A DNA stretch of 64,000 bases from Microbacterium foliorum (GTDB lineage Bacteria; Actinomycetota; Actinomycetes; Actinomycetales; Microbacteriaceae), in the NCBI RefSeq assembly GCF_006385575.1, contig NZ_CP041040.1, forward strand, positions 2,852,001-2,916,000. Reading direction: 5' to 3'. This document shows, piece after piece, positions 24,606 through 32,398 of this stretch (its first letter is position 1; every line of letters begins with the position of its first letter). The notes under the pieces are model-generated. The model did not search any database, had not been told where the DNA came from, and saw nothing but the letters and a program-made list of their open reading frames with translations. The position numbers and the translations under genes were made by a program.

Positions 24606-25673
24606 TCAGTCGACGTCGAGTCGGAGGATGCGGTCGTCGCCCTGCGAGGGACTGCCGCGTCCGTCGGTGTTGTTCGTGAGTACCCAGAGCTTGTCGTCCG
24701 GAGCGACCACGACGTCACGCAGGCGGCCGAGGTCGCCCGTGAACCGGTCGGTGCCTGACGTCAGGTCCTCGAGCGGCACGGTGCGAAGGCGCTCGCCCCG
24801 GAGATTCGCGATCACGACGTCCGAGCCCGTCACGGCGATGCCGCTCGGGCTCGCGGCATCCGGCCGCCACTGCTGCACGGGGTCGATGTAGTCGCTGTCG
24901 TCGGCGATCCCCTCGACCTCGGGCCAGCCGTAGTTGCCGCCGGGCTCGATGACGTTGAGTTCGTCCCAGGTGTCCTGCCCGAACTCGCTCGCGTACAGCG
25001 CGCCCTCGGCATCCCAGGCGATGCCCTGCGGATTGCGGTGCCCGTAGCTGTAGACGGGTGAGTCGTCGAAGGGGTTGTCGGCCGGCGCCTCGCCGTCGGG
25101 CGTGAGTCGCAGGATCTTGCCCGACAGCGCGTCGAGATCCTGAGCGCTGTCACGATCGCCCGCGTCGCCCGTCGTGACGTACAGCATCCCATCCGGCCCG
25201 AAGGCGATGCGCCCGCCGTTGTGGTTGCCGGCGGCCGGGATGCCGTCGATGACCACCGTGGGTTCGCCGAGCGACAGCCCACCCGCATCCCCGACGATCG
25301 TCCGCCGCTCCACGCGGTTCTCTCCCTGCGCCGTGAAGTACGTGAAGAGCTCGCCATCACTCACCGCGAGCCCGAGCAGTCCGCCCTCTCCGCCCGGCGA
25401 CACCCCCTCGATCACCGCGACTTCGCGCACCTGACCGTCTTCGGAGACCTCGAGCACGCGGGCGCTGTCACGCTCACTCACCAGAGCGACATCGCCGTGG
25501 AAAGCGATCGACCACGGGGCGTCGAGGTCTTCGACGAACGACTCCGCACCCGACACCGGCGTCGCAGGCTCCGGCGACGTACAGGCCGTGAGCAGGGCGA
25601 TGGATGCTGTCGCGAGCGCGATCGACGCGCGCCGGCGTGCGGGCGTGGAGCGGAGGGATCGATGCGCGGGCAT
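24606..25673 (-). CDS. PQQ-dependent sugar dehydrogenase family lipoprotein
   Basis: A 355-residue beta-propeller protein of the soluble glucose dehydrogenase / HHIP-like family. The N-terminus is an Arg-rich signal ending LLTAC (Cys31), a lipobox, so it is exported and lipid-anchored. Family motifs include EDLDAPWSIAFHGD, GGEGGLLGLAVSDG, GNHNGGRIAFGPDGMLYVTT, GHRNPQGIAWD and PGGNYGWPEVEG. Relatives oxidise aldoses with PQQ on the outer face of the membrane, but many actinobacterial members are of unproven substrate. The start at 25673 gives a proper signal peptide; the longer ORF runs into the divergent gene. Confidence 0.87.
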   Translation of the reverse strand: MPAHRSLRSTPARRRASIALATASIALLTACTSPEPATPVSGAESFVEDLDAPWSIAFHGDVALVSERDSARVLEVSEDGQVREVAVIEGVSPGGEGGLLGLAVSDGELFTYFTAQGENRVERRTIVGDAGGLSLGEPTVVIDGIPAAGNHNGGRIAFGPDGMLYVTTGDAGDRDSAQDLDALSGKILRLTPDGEAPADNPFDDSPVYSYGHRNPQGIAWDAEGALYASEFGQDTWDELNVIEPGGNYGWPEVEGIADDSDYIDPVQQWRPDAASPSGIAVTGSDVVIANLRGERLRTVPLEDLTSGTDRFTGDLGRLRDVVVAPDDKLWVLTNNTDGRGSPSQGDDRILRLDVD

Positions 25674-25757
25674 GACTCCATCCAACGCGATGCTCCGTCG
25701 CACCGCCACCGCGACCTTCCGCCCCGGAAGATGCGCCGCTCTCGCTACGCTGAGCGC

Positions 25758-27833
25758 ATGACCGAGGCGCGAACCCCCACATCGCATCCTGTTCTCGCCG
25801 TGCTGCGACGCACGCCGGCCACTCTCACGATGGTCGCGGCGATCCTCGTCGTCGGCGTGGTGTGGCAGGGCCTGTGGCGCCCCTTCGAGCAGACCGACCT
25901 GTTCGGCACCGTCGCCTACGGCCTGCCCAACCTCGCGCAGGGCATGTGGTGGACGCCGCTCACCGGCACCTTCTTCGTCAACGCGCCCTGGGTGTATGTG
26001 TTCACGATCTCGGGATTCTGGGGCATGGCCTACCTCGAGTACCGCCGGGGAACCCGGGTCGCGCTCGCCTACTACTGGGTCGGGCAGCTCTTCGCGATCC
26101 TGGCCACCGCACTCGTGCTTTTCTTCGCCTCGCAGCTGCCGTGGGCGTGGGCTCAGGAGCAGGCTCAGGCGCTCGATGTCGGCGCCTCGGGTGGCACCAT
26201 GGCCTGCATCGCCGCCGCGATCGGACTCTTCCGCGCACCGTGGCGGGTGCGCGGCTGGCTCGTGCTGCTCGGTTTCGTGTTCATCGCGATGCTGTTCTGG
26301 GGTGCGGTCGCGGATCTCGAGCATCTGCTCGCCGTGCTGCTGATCCTGGTCGTCGATCGCTCCCTGCGCGTGCAGCGGACCACCGTGCGCGAACAGCGCC
26401 TGATCGCCGTGATCTCTCTGCTGGTGCTGGGGGCGGTCGAGATCATCACGACCCTGATCGCGACGGACGGTCCGTTCGGTCCGACCGAGCCCGCATCCGG
26501 AGGATTCATCGACCTCGCGATCGATGTCGTCGTGATCGTCGTGCTCGTGAACGGACTGCTGCGGGGCCGACGCTGGTCGTGGGTGCTCGTGATCCTGCTC
26601 GGACTCTTCAACATCCTGATCGCGGCGCTCGTGCTCGTGCTGATCACGGTGTTCTCGCAGGCCCAGGTCGACTTCCGCTGGGACGGCGAGACCGAGCTCG
26701 CCCTCGCCAACGGATTCCTCTGGGTGATCCTGCTCGTCTACCTGATCGCGGTGCGTCGGGCGTTCCGAGCGAAGCGCAAGTCGCCGCTCGGCATCCAACC
26801 CGCCCCGACCGTCGAAGACGTCAAGACCGAGCTGCGTGCGCACGGCGGCGGCACCCTGTCGTGGATGACGACGTGGGAGGGCAACAGCTACGCGCGCAGC
26901 ACTGCGGGAATCGTCGCGTATCAGCGCCGCGCCGGAGTCGCACTCGCGCTCGCCGACCCGATCGGGCCGTCGTCATCGCGTGCCGACGCCGTCGCGGAGT
27001 TCATCCGCACCGCCGAGCTCGCGGGCCTGGTGCCCTGCTTCTTCAGCGCCGACGACGCCACGCGGGATGCCGTGCCCGCGGGCTGGCGCAGTCTGGTGGT
27101 CGCCGACGACACCATCGTCGACCTGCCCGGTCTGGAGTTCACGGGCAAGAGGTGGAACTCGGTGCGCAGCTCGCTCAATCGGGCGGGGCGCGAGGACATG
27201 ACCTTCCGTCTGACCCGCCTGGGTGATGAATCGTGGGGCGTGCGACAGCAGCTCCGGGCGATCTCGGAGGCCTGGGTCGGCGACAAGGACCTCCCCGAGA
27301 TGCGGTTCACACTCGGCACGCTCGACGAGGCCGAGGATCCCGAGGTACGACTCGCCCTCGCGCTCGCCCCGAACGGCGACGTCGACGGCTTCCTCTCATG
27401 GCTGCCGGTCTACGGCGAGGGCGGAACCGTGCGCGGGTGGACGCTCGACCTCATGCGGCGGCGCGACGGCGGCTTCGGGCCCGTCATGGAGTATCTGATC
27501 GGATCGTCGGCGAAGCAGTTCTCGGAGGAGGGCGCCGAGATCATGTCACTTTCGGGGGCTCCGCTCGCCCACGACTATCCGCCGGATGCCGGCATGATCG
27601 CCGTGCTCAGCGACCGCCTCGCCGAGGCGCTCGAACCCGTCTACGGCTTCGCGTCGCTGCACCGCTTCAAGCAGAAGTTCCACCCGCGCTACGAGACGAT
27701 GTACCTGTTGTTCCGCGACGAGAGCGACCTCGCAGCCATCGGCACGGCCCTGACGCGGGCCTTCCTGCCGGATGCCACACTGCGGCAGTTCGCCGGCGCC
27801 GGTCTCGAGCTCGTGCGGGGCAGCAAGGACTGA
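25758..27833 (+). CDS. DUF2156 (MprF-like) protein with multi-helix membrane domain
   Basis: A 691-residue protein. Residues 1 to about 340 hold eight or more membrane helices, with a rhomboid-like stretch (WWTPLTGTFFVNAPWVYVFT, then VGASGGTMACIAAAIGLF). The C-terminal half is the DUF2156 GNAT-like catalytic domain of phosphatidylglycerol lysyltransferases (GGGTLSWMTTWEGNSYARS, GIVAYQRRAGVALALADPIG, GKRWNSVRSSLNRAGRE, MEYLIGSSAKQFSEEGAEIM, LHRFKQKFHPRYETMYLLF). It likely modifies membrane lipids with an amino acid, altering surface charge and resistance to cationic peptides. A TACGCT -10 lies six bases before the ATG. A tRNA-synthetase domain, as in LysX, is absent. Confidence 0.85.
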   Translation: MTEARTPTSHPVLAVLRRTPATLTMVAAILVVGVVWQGLWRPFEQTDLFGTVAYGLPNLAQGMWWTPLTGTFFVNAPWVYVFTISGFWGMAYLEYRRGTRVALAYYWVGQLFAILATALVLFFASQLPWAWAQEQAQALDVGASGGTMACIAAAIGLFRAPWRVRGWLVLLGFVFIAMLFWGAVADLEHLLAVLLILVVDRSLRVQRTTVREQRLIAVISLLVLGAVEIITTLIATDGPFGPTEPASGGFIDLAIDVVVIVVLVNGLLRGRRWSWVLVILLGLFNILIAALVLVLITVFSQAQVDFRWDGETELALANGFLWVILLVYLIAVRRAFRAKRKSPLGIQPAPTVEDVKTELRAHGGGTLSWMTTWEGNSYARSTAGIVAYQRRAGVALALADPIGPSSSRADAVAEFIRTAELAGLVPCFFSADDATRDAVPAGWRSLVVADDTIVDLPGLEFTGKRWNSVRSSLNRAGREDMTFRLTRLGDESWGVRQQLRAISEAWVGDKDLPEMRFTLGTLDEAEDPEVRLALALAPNGDVDGFLSWLPVYGEGGTVRGWTLDLMRRRDGGFGPVMEYLIGSSAKQFSEEGAEIMSLSGAPLAHDYPPDAGMIAVLSDRLAEALEPVYGFASLHRFKQKFHPRYETMYLLFRDESDLAAIGTALTRAFLPDATLRQFAGAGLELVRGSKD

Positions 27834-27842
27834 TTCGACTCG

Positions 27843-28283
27843 TCAGCCGTCGCGCGGCGGCTTGCGCAGTCTCTTGACGTCGGTGCGCTGCTTCTTGGCC
27901 GTCAGCCGTCGCTCCTTCGATCCGCGGCTCGGCTTGGTCGCACGACGGGGAGGTGCGGGCGGACGCAGCGCCTCGCCGACGAGCGCCGCCAGCCGCTCTC
28001 GCGCCGCGTCGCGATTGCGCAGCTGCGCGCGGTGCTCGGAGGCGGCGATCGTCAGCACGCCGTTCACCAGCCGGCCGCTCAGCCGGTCGAGCAGACGCTC
28101 GCGCTGATGCGGAGAGAGCGCGGCGCTGCTCGCAGCATCCCAGACCAGCTCCACTCGGGAATCCGCGGTGTTCACACCCTGCCCGCCCGGACCCGATGAG
28201 CGCGAGAAGCGCCACGACAGCTCTGCCTCGGGGATCATGAGACCCGCCGAGATCCGCAGACCGGGGCGATGAGGGGTGGGCAT
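27843..28283 (-). CDS. arfB: Alternative ribosome rescue peptidyl-tRNA hydrolase
   Basis: A 146-residue protein with the GGQ catalytic motif at residues 33-35 (SSGPGGQGVNTADSRVEL) and a basic, disordered C-terminal tail (RRATKPSRGSKERRLTAKKQ onward). This is the ArfB/YaeJ architecture: the tail enters the empty mRNA channel of a stalled ribosome and GGQ hydrolyses the peptidyl-tRNA. The length matches E. coli ArfB (140) and is too short for a class I release factor. It is transcribed alone, convergent with the DUF2156 gene and 33 bases downstream of the MFS gene. Confidence 0.93.
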   Translation of the reverse strand: MPTPHRPGLRISAGLMIPEAELSWRFSRSSGPGGQGVNTADSRVELVWDAASSAALSPHQRERLLDRLSGRLVNGVLTIAASEHRAQLRNRDAARERLAALVGEALRPPAPPRRATKPSRGSKERRLTAKKQRTDVKRLRKPPRDG

Positions 28284-28316
28284 GCATCCATCATCCCCCG
28301 GTGCGGGGCCTGCGTA

Positions 28317-29618
28317 TCAGCCGAGGGTGTCCGCAGGCTCGAGCGGACTGCGGTTCGCGGTGCCCGCTGACTGCTGCTGCCCGGCACCCTTCTTCGCCGT
28401 GTTCGCGATGTGCGCCCTGCCGACGACGATCGCGGCGACGACCATGAGCCCGGCACCCAGCCAGTACGGCGCCGCATGACTGACAGTGACGTAGAGCGCA
28501 CCGGCGATCAGCGGTGCGGCCGTGTTCATCGCGGCGTTGAGCGACTGGGTCGCTCCCCCGAGCCAGCCCTGCTCGTCGTCGCCGACCGCATTCGACATGG
28601 CACCGTCCAACGCCGCCGTCGAGGCTCCCTGACCGGCGGCGAGCATCAGCGCACCGACGATGAACACCCACGGCTGCGCGAAGACCGAGGCGACGACCGC
28701 GAGGCCGACGAGTCCGATCGTCTGCGCCACGATGCCGCTGATGATCACGCCGCGCTCGCCGATGCGAGGAAGCAGGATGCCGAGCAGCACGCCCTGGATG
28801 AGGATGTCGATGATGCCGACGCCCGCGGTGAGCAGACCGATCTGGGTCGGCCCCCAGCTGATCGAGTCGAGCGCCAGCACGCTGAAGTTGTTGACGAAGA
28901 AGCCGAACGGCAGCGCGAGCAGACCGAAGCCGATCATCAGTCCGCGCAACTCCCTGCGACCGAACGCCTCCTTGAAGACGCCGAACGGCTGGATCTCGCG
29001 GATCGAGATGCGCTCGATGCGGTTCTCGGGCGCGAGACTCTCTGGGAGCAGGAAGATGCTGAGGATCGCGATCGTGAGAGCGACGGCCGCGGTGAGGAAG
29101 ACCGGAAGCTGCAGGCTCACGGCCGCGAGGAGTCCGCCGATGGCGGGGCCGATCATCATGCCGATACCCGAGAGGGCACCGAGCAGGCCGAACCGCTGAG
29201 CGCGCTTCTCGGGAGGGGTGATGTCGGCGAGGTAGGCGAAGAGCGCCGGCAGGTCACCCGCGGTCACGCCCTGGATCACCCGGGCGAGGACCAAGACCCA
29301 GATCGCGCCCCCGATGCCGAAGAGCGCCATGGCGAATGCCGCGCCGAATGCCGCGGCGATGATCACCGGGCGTCGACCGAAGCGATCGGAGAGGCGACCG
29401 AGGAAGGGGGCGACCAGGAAGGCACACAGGCCGTTGATCGCTTCGAGCACGCCGACCCAGATCGCGAGATCCCCCTCGTGCGACACGTACTGCAGCACGA
29501 CGAAGGGCAGGACGGGGAGTACGACGGTCATACCGATGACGGTGAGCATCGTGAGGACGATGAGCATGATCCAGGCGCGCTTGTCGCTGCGCGCGGGCGA
29601 TGTTTTAGGTGAAGTCAC
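28317..29618 (-). CDS. MFS exporter, TCR/Tet-like
   Basis: A 433-residue, 12-helix transporter. The family's loop motif appears as GRLSDRFGRRPVII (about 74-87), with PVLPFVVLQYV in helix 1 and the antiporter motif GPAIGGLLA in helix 5, as in TetA-type drug:H+ antiporters (DHA1 group). It probably exports a drug or metabolite. The GTG start at 29618 lies six bases after a TACAGT -10, with TTGACA as -35, so the mRNA is leaderless. A dyad covers the promoter, and a divergent TetR gene 70 bases away is the expected repressor. The substrate is unknown. Confidence 0.85.
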   Translation of the reverse strand: MTSPKTSPARSDKRAWIMLIVLTMLTVIGMTVVLPVLPFVVLQYVSHEGDLAIWVGVLEAINGLCAFLVAPFLGRLSDRFGRRPVIIAAAFGAAFAMALFGIGGAIWVLVLARVIQGVTAGDLPALFAYLADITPPEKRAQRFGLLGALSGIGMMIGPAIGGLLAAVSLQLPVFLTAAVALTIAILSIFLLPESLAPENRIERISIREIQPFGVFKEAFGRRELRGLMIGFGLLALPFGFFVNNFSVLALDSISWGPTQIGLLTAGVGIIDILIQGVLLGILLPRIGERGVIISGIVAQTIGLVGLAVVASVFAQPWVFIVGALMLAAGQGASTAALDGAMSNAVGDDEQGWLGGATQSLNAAMNTAAPLIAGALYVTVSHAAPYWLGAGLMVVAAIVVGRAHIANTAKKGAGQQQSAGTANRSPLEPADTLG

Positions 29619-29688
29619 TCCGAAACTGTATCAATACCAGTTTTGATGTCAAGCCGGTTCTGGATCCGATCCGCGATACCGTGGGGGC
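29619..29688. promoter_or_regulatory. Divergent MFS/tetR promoter region with operator dyad
   Basis: Minus strand: -35 TTGACA (29647-29652), -10 TACAGT (29625-29630), spacer 16. Plus strand: TACCGT (29677-29682) six bases before the tetR ATG. An imperfect dyad with arms AAACTG and CAGTTT (29623-29643, inner GTATCAATAC) covers the MFS -10 and spacer, the expected place for TetR repression. Confidence 0.6.
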
Positions 29689-30306
29689 ATGACGAACCCC
29701 GAGCCGCTCGGCCGCCGCGAACGCAAGAAGGCGGCCACCCGCAAGGCGATCTCCGACGTCGCGACGAAGATGTTCCTCGAGCGGGGGTTCGACAACGTCA
29801 GCATCCGCGAAGTGGCCGATGCTGCGGATGTCTCACCCACCACCGTGTTCGCGCATTTCCCGCAGAAGGAGGCGCTCGTGTTCGATGAGGACGACGAGCA
29901 GCGCGACCGGCTCGTCGCCGCCGTGCGCGACCGCCGGGACGGGATCACGATCAACCGGGCGATCCACGACTTCTACGCCACCGAGGTCGGCGCGAACATC
30001 GACGAGCACGGCGACGACGTGGCACGGATCTTCATCCGCTTCCTCAACGAGACTCCCGCCCTGCGCGACTATGCCGCGAAGATGTGGTTGCGACACGAGG
30101 ACGCACTCGCCGCCGCGATCGCCGACGACCTCGGGCTCACCGAGCCGACGGCGGAGATCCGGGTATACTCGCGCTTCATCCTGCAGATGCTGCTGCTCGT
30201 GAACGAGCACGACGACCAGCTCGGAATCCTCGACGCAGGTTTCACGGTTCTCGAGAACGGGTGGGCGCCGGTGGAAGCGGGAATCGTCGAGAGCAACGGT
30301 CGATAG
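29689..30306 (+). CDS. TetR family regulator
   Basis: A 205-residue repressor. The N-terminal helix-turn-helix reads ATRKAISDVATKMFLERGFD, then VSIREVADAADVSPTTVFAH with the conserved FPQKEALVF after it (residues 15-65). The C-terminal ligand-binding half is helical and does not point to an inducer. It is divergent from the MFS exporter, sharing a 70-bp region with an operator-like dyad, so it most likely represses the exporter and itself until a ligand binds. A TACCGT -10 ends six bases before the ATG. Confidence 0.9.
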   Translation: MTNPEPLGRRERKKAATRKAISDVATKMFLERGFDNVSIREVADAADVSPTTVFAHFPQKEALVFDEDDEQRDRLVAAVRDRRDGITINRAIHDFYATEVGANIDEHGDDVARIFIRFLNETPALRDYAAKMWLRHEDALAAAIADDLGLTEPTAEIRVYSRFILQMLLLVNEHDDQLGILDAGFTVLENGWAPVEAGIVESNGR

Positions 30307-30327
30307 GCCCGTGACTCGGAGCAGGGC

Positions 30328-30804
30328 GTGAACTCCTACCGACCGGATGACTGGGACGCGAGCTCGGAGCATCCATCGACGATCCGCGCGCCGTACGTGA
30401 TGGGAACGGGCGTGGTCACCGGCGAGGACACAGGAACCCGCCCTCTCTCTCCTCCGCACAGCCACCCTGACGCGATGCTCGCGTGGTGCTACCGAGGAAC
30501 GGTCTGGGTGCAGCTGCGGGAGGCCATGTGGCGTCTCGCACCGGGGCAGGGGATCTGGATCCCCGCGCACACGCCGCACACCGCGCGGCACGAGCGCGAC
30601 TCGACCGGGTGCTACACCTACATCGCCGACACCTCGCTCATCGCGCCGATCGACGCGGTCACTCAGGTGCTGGTGCCGCGAGCCGTGCAGGAGATGCTGC
30701 TGCACCTCGGCATCAACGACATGGCCACCGATCTGCGCGTGCGCATCCAGTCGGTGCTCATCGAGATGCTCCAGCATCCGTCCACGGGTGCCGCCGACGG
30801 CTGA
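30328..30804 (+). CDS. AraC family regulator, N-terminal cupin half (ends at an in-frame TGA)
   Basis: A 158-residue fragment-like protein holding the cupin sensor domain of an AraC regulator: PPHSHPDAMLAWCYRGTVWV and LAPGQGIWIPAHTPHTARHE are the two cupin motifs, followed by the helical linker (VLVPRAVQEMLLHLGINDMA). It has no DNA-binding domain. The reading frame is closed by TGA at 30802-30804 and continues in the same frame into the helix-turn-helix half at 30811-31170; together they would give a normal AraC protein of about 280 residues. The GTG start has GGAGC seven bases upstream. Next to the siderophore uptake genes it could sense a siderophore, as related AraC regulators do. Confidence 0.7.
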   Translation: MNSYRPDDWDASSEHPSTIRAPYVMGTGVVTGEDTGTRPLSPPHSHPDAMLAWCYRGTVWVQLREAMWRLAPGQGIWIPAHTPHTARHERDSTGCYTYIADTSLIAPIDAVTQVLVPRAVQEMLLHLGINDMATDLRVRIQSVLIEMLQHPSTGAADG

Positions 30805-30810
30805 GGCGAG

Positions 30811-31170
30811 GTGCCGATGCCGGCCGATGAGCGGGTGCGGCCACTCGTGCAGACGGTGCTCGCGGACCCGGGTGACCAGCGCAGCGGCCGCGACCTGCTC
30901 GTCGCCCACGGCCTGCATGAGCGCACGGTGCTGCGCATCTTCCAGAACGACGTCGGCATGACCTTCAGCAGGTGGCGCACAGGCGTGCGCATGACCCTCG
31001 CCGCTCGACTGATCGTCGACAACACCCCCATCGGCGCCGTCGCGCACCGCTGCGGATATGCCACCACGAGCGCGTTCTCGGCAGCGTTCAAAGAGAGGTT
31101 CGGGCTGACTCCGCGGCAGCACGTCGCACGCGTGCAGGCCGACCCCGCGCACCAGCTGTACTGGCGATGA
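30811..31170 (+). CDS. AraC family regulator, C-terminal HTH half
   Basis: A 119-residue reading with the complete double helix-turn-helix of the AraC family: SGRDLLVAHGLHERTVLRIF, then VGMTFSRWRTGVRMTLAARL, then the second motif TPIGAVAHRCGYATTSAFSA followed by FKERFGLTPRQH. It is in the same frame as the cupin half and separated from it only by one TGA and one further codon. GTG (30811) or ATG (30817) could start it; GAGGTG lies about seven bases before the ATG and could act as ribosome site. Either the gene is broken by a nonsense change or two separate subunits are made. Confidence 0.7.
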   Translation: MPMPADERVRPLVQTVLADPGDQRSGRDLLVAHGLHERTVLRIFQNDVGMTFSRWRTGVRMTLAARLIVDNTPIGAVAHRCGYATTSAFSAAFKERFGLTPRQHVARVQADPAHQLYWR

Positions 31171-31264
31171 CGACTCCGCACTGATCCGGGAACTGTCAGA
31201 TCTGCGACACAAGTCGTCTACCTGTCGACACTCGCCGCGCATTCCGCGTTCTAGCATCGAAGTG

Positions 31265-31283
31265 TTAGGGCATGCTTACCTAA
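31265..31283. promoter_or_regulatory. DtxR/IdeR iron box upstream of the siderophore operon
   Basis: TTAGGGCATGCTTACCTAA is exactly 19 bases and matches the DtxR/IdeR consensus (TTAGGTTAGSCTAACCTAA) at most outer positions, including both TTAGG/CCTAA ends. A TAGCAT -10-like hexamer is at 31252-31257, so bound repressor would block transcription of the fecB-like gene when iron is sufficient. Confidence 0.8.
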
Positions 31284-31336
31284 CTTCTCGCCGCGCGGAC
31301 GCGGCATACCCCTCCCCCTTTCTCTGAAGGAGAATC

Positions 31337-32398
31337 ATGACGCACGCTTCTGCGCGCCCGGAGACCCGGCGAGGTGCGGCGCTCGTCGCCGCAGCCCTCG
31401 CCGCGGCGCTCACCCTCGCCGGATGCTCGGCATCAGCCGACGCCGAAGGATCCGCCACCGCATCGGTGGACGGCGTGGTCATCGAGCACGCTCACGGTGA
31501 GACCGTCATCCCCGAGAAGCCGCAGCGCATCGTCACTCTGGGATGGATGACGCCCGACATCGTCGCCGCCCTCGGTACGAATCCGGTGGGCATGGAAGAG
31601 GTCTGGGGCGCGGACGAGAGCGGATACCAGCCCTGGTTCGAGGATTTCGTCACCGAGGAGTACGGCGAGACGCCCGAGATCATCCCCTTCACCGAGGACG
31701 GCCCCAACTACGAGGCGATCAAGGAGCTCAAGCCCGACCTCATCCTGAGCCTCTACTCGGGGGTCACCGACGTCGAGTACGAGCGTCTGACCGAGATCGC
31801 TCCGACCGTGCCCTACATCGAGCGGGCCTGGGACCCGAGCACGTGGGAGGACATGACCCGCACGATCGGCAAGGCGATGTCGGAAGACGAGAAGGCCGAG
31901 GAGCTGATCTCCGAGACCGAGGAGATGATCACCTCGCTCGCCGATGAGCACCCCGAGTTCGACGACAAGACGTTCGTCTGGGGCCTGACCCTGAACGAGG
32001 GCGGAACAGACCTCGGCGTCTACCTCGAGTACGACCCGCGTGTGCGCATCACCGAGGCTCTCGGGTTCACCTCGACGTCGGCGATGGACAGCTTCCTGGC
32101 GAGCGCTGAGGGAGACAACTGGTACACCGGCGTCAGCCTCGAGAGGCTCTACGACGTGCAGGCCGACCTGTTCGCAGCCTGGGGCGGCAGCGCCGCCGAG
32201 GGCGAGTACACGGTGGAGAACAAGGTCGTCTCCCGCTGGGAGCCCATCGAAGCGGGTTCGTACGTGATCTACGCCGACGATGCCGAGGCCTCCGCGATCA
32301 GCGCGCCGACCGTGCTGTCGCTGAAGTACATCCTGCCGAAGTACGTCGACGATCTCGCAGCCGCGCTGCAGGGCGAGCCGACCATCGCAGGCGAGTGA
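31337..32398 (+). CDS. Iron-siderophore ABC transporter substrate-binding lipoprotein
   Basis: A 353-residue lipoprotein (signal ending LAGC, Cys30) of the FecB/FhuD periplasmic-binding family, cluster A-II. The N-lobe shows GETVIPEKPQRIVTLGWMTP and the hallmark ELKPDLILSLYSGVTDVEYE, and the long linker helix and C-lobe follow. It captures a ferric siderophore on the outer face and delivers it to the permeases encoded next. The ATG at 31337 has GAAGGAG upstream. It overlaps the next gene by GTGA. The iron box just upstream predicts repression by DtxR/IdeR when iron is plentiful. The siderophore type is not evident. Confidence 0.9.
   Translation: MTHASARPETRRGAALVAAALAAALTLAGCSASADAEGSATASVDGVVIEHAHGETVIPEKPQRIVTLGWMTPDIVAALGTNPVGMEEVWGADESGYQPWFEDFVTEEYGETPEIIPFTEDGPNYEAIKELKPDLILSLYSGVTDVEYERLTEIAPTVPYIERAWDPSTWEDMTRTIGKAMSEDEKAEELISETEEMITSLADEHPEFDDKTFVWGLTLNEGGTDLGVYLEYDPRVRITEALGFTSTSAMDSFLASAEGDNWYTGVSLERLYDVQADLFAAWGGSAAEGEYTVENKVVSRWEPIEAGSYVIYADDAEASAISAPTVLSLKYILPKYVDDLAAALQGEPTIAGE

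Noticed and set aside
30795..30820. Frameshift between the two AraC halves
   Set aside because: Both halves are in the same reading frame; only a TGA codon separates them, so it is a stop, not a frameshift.
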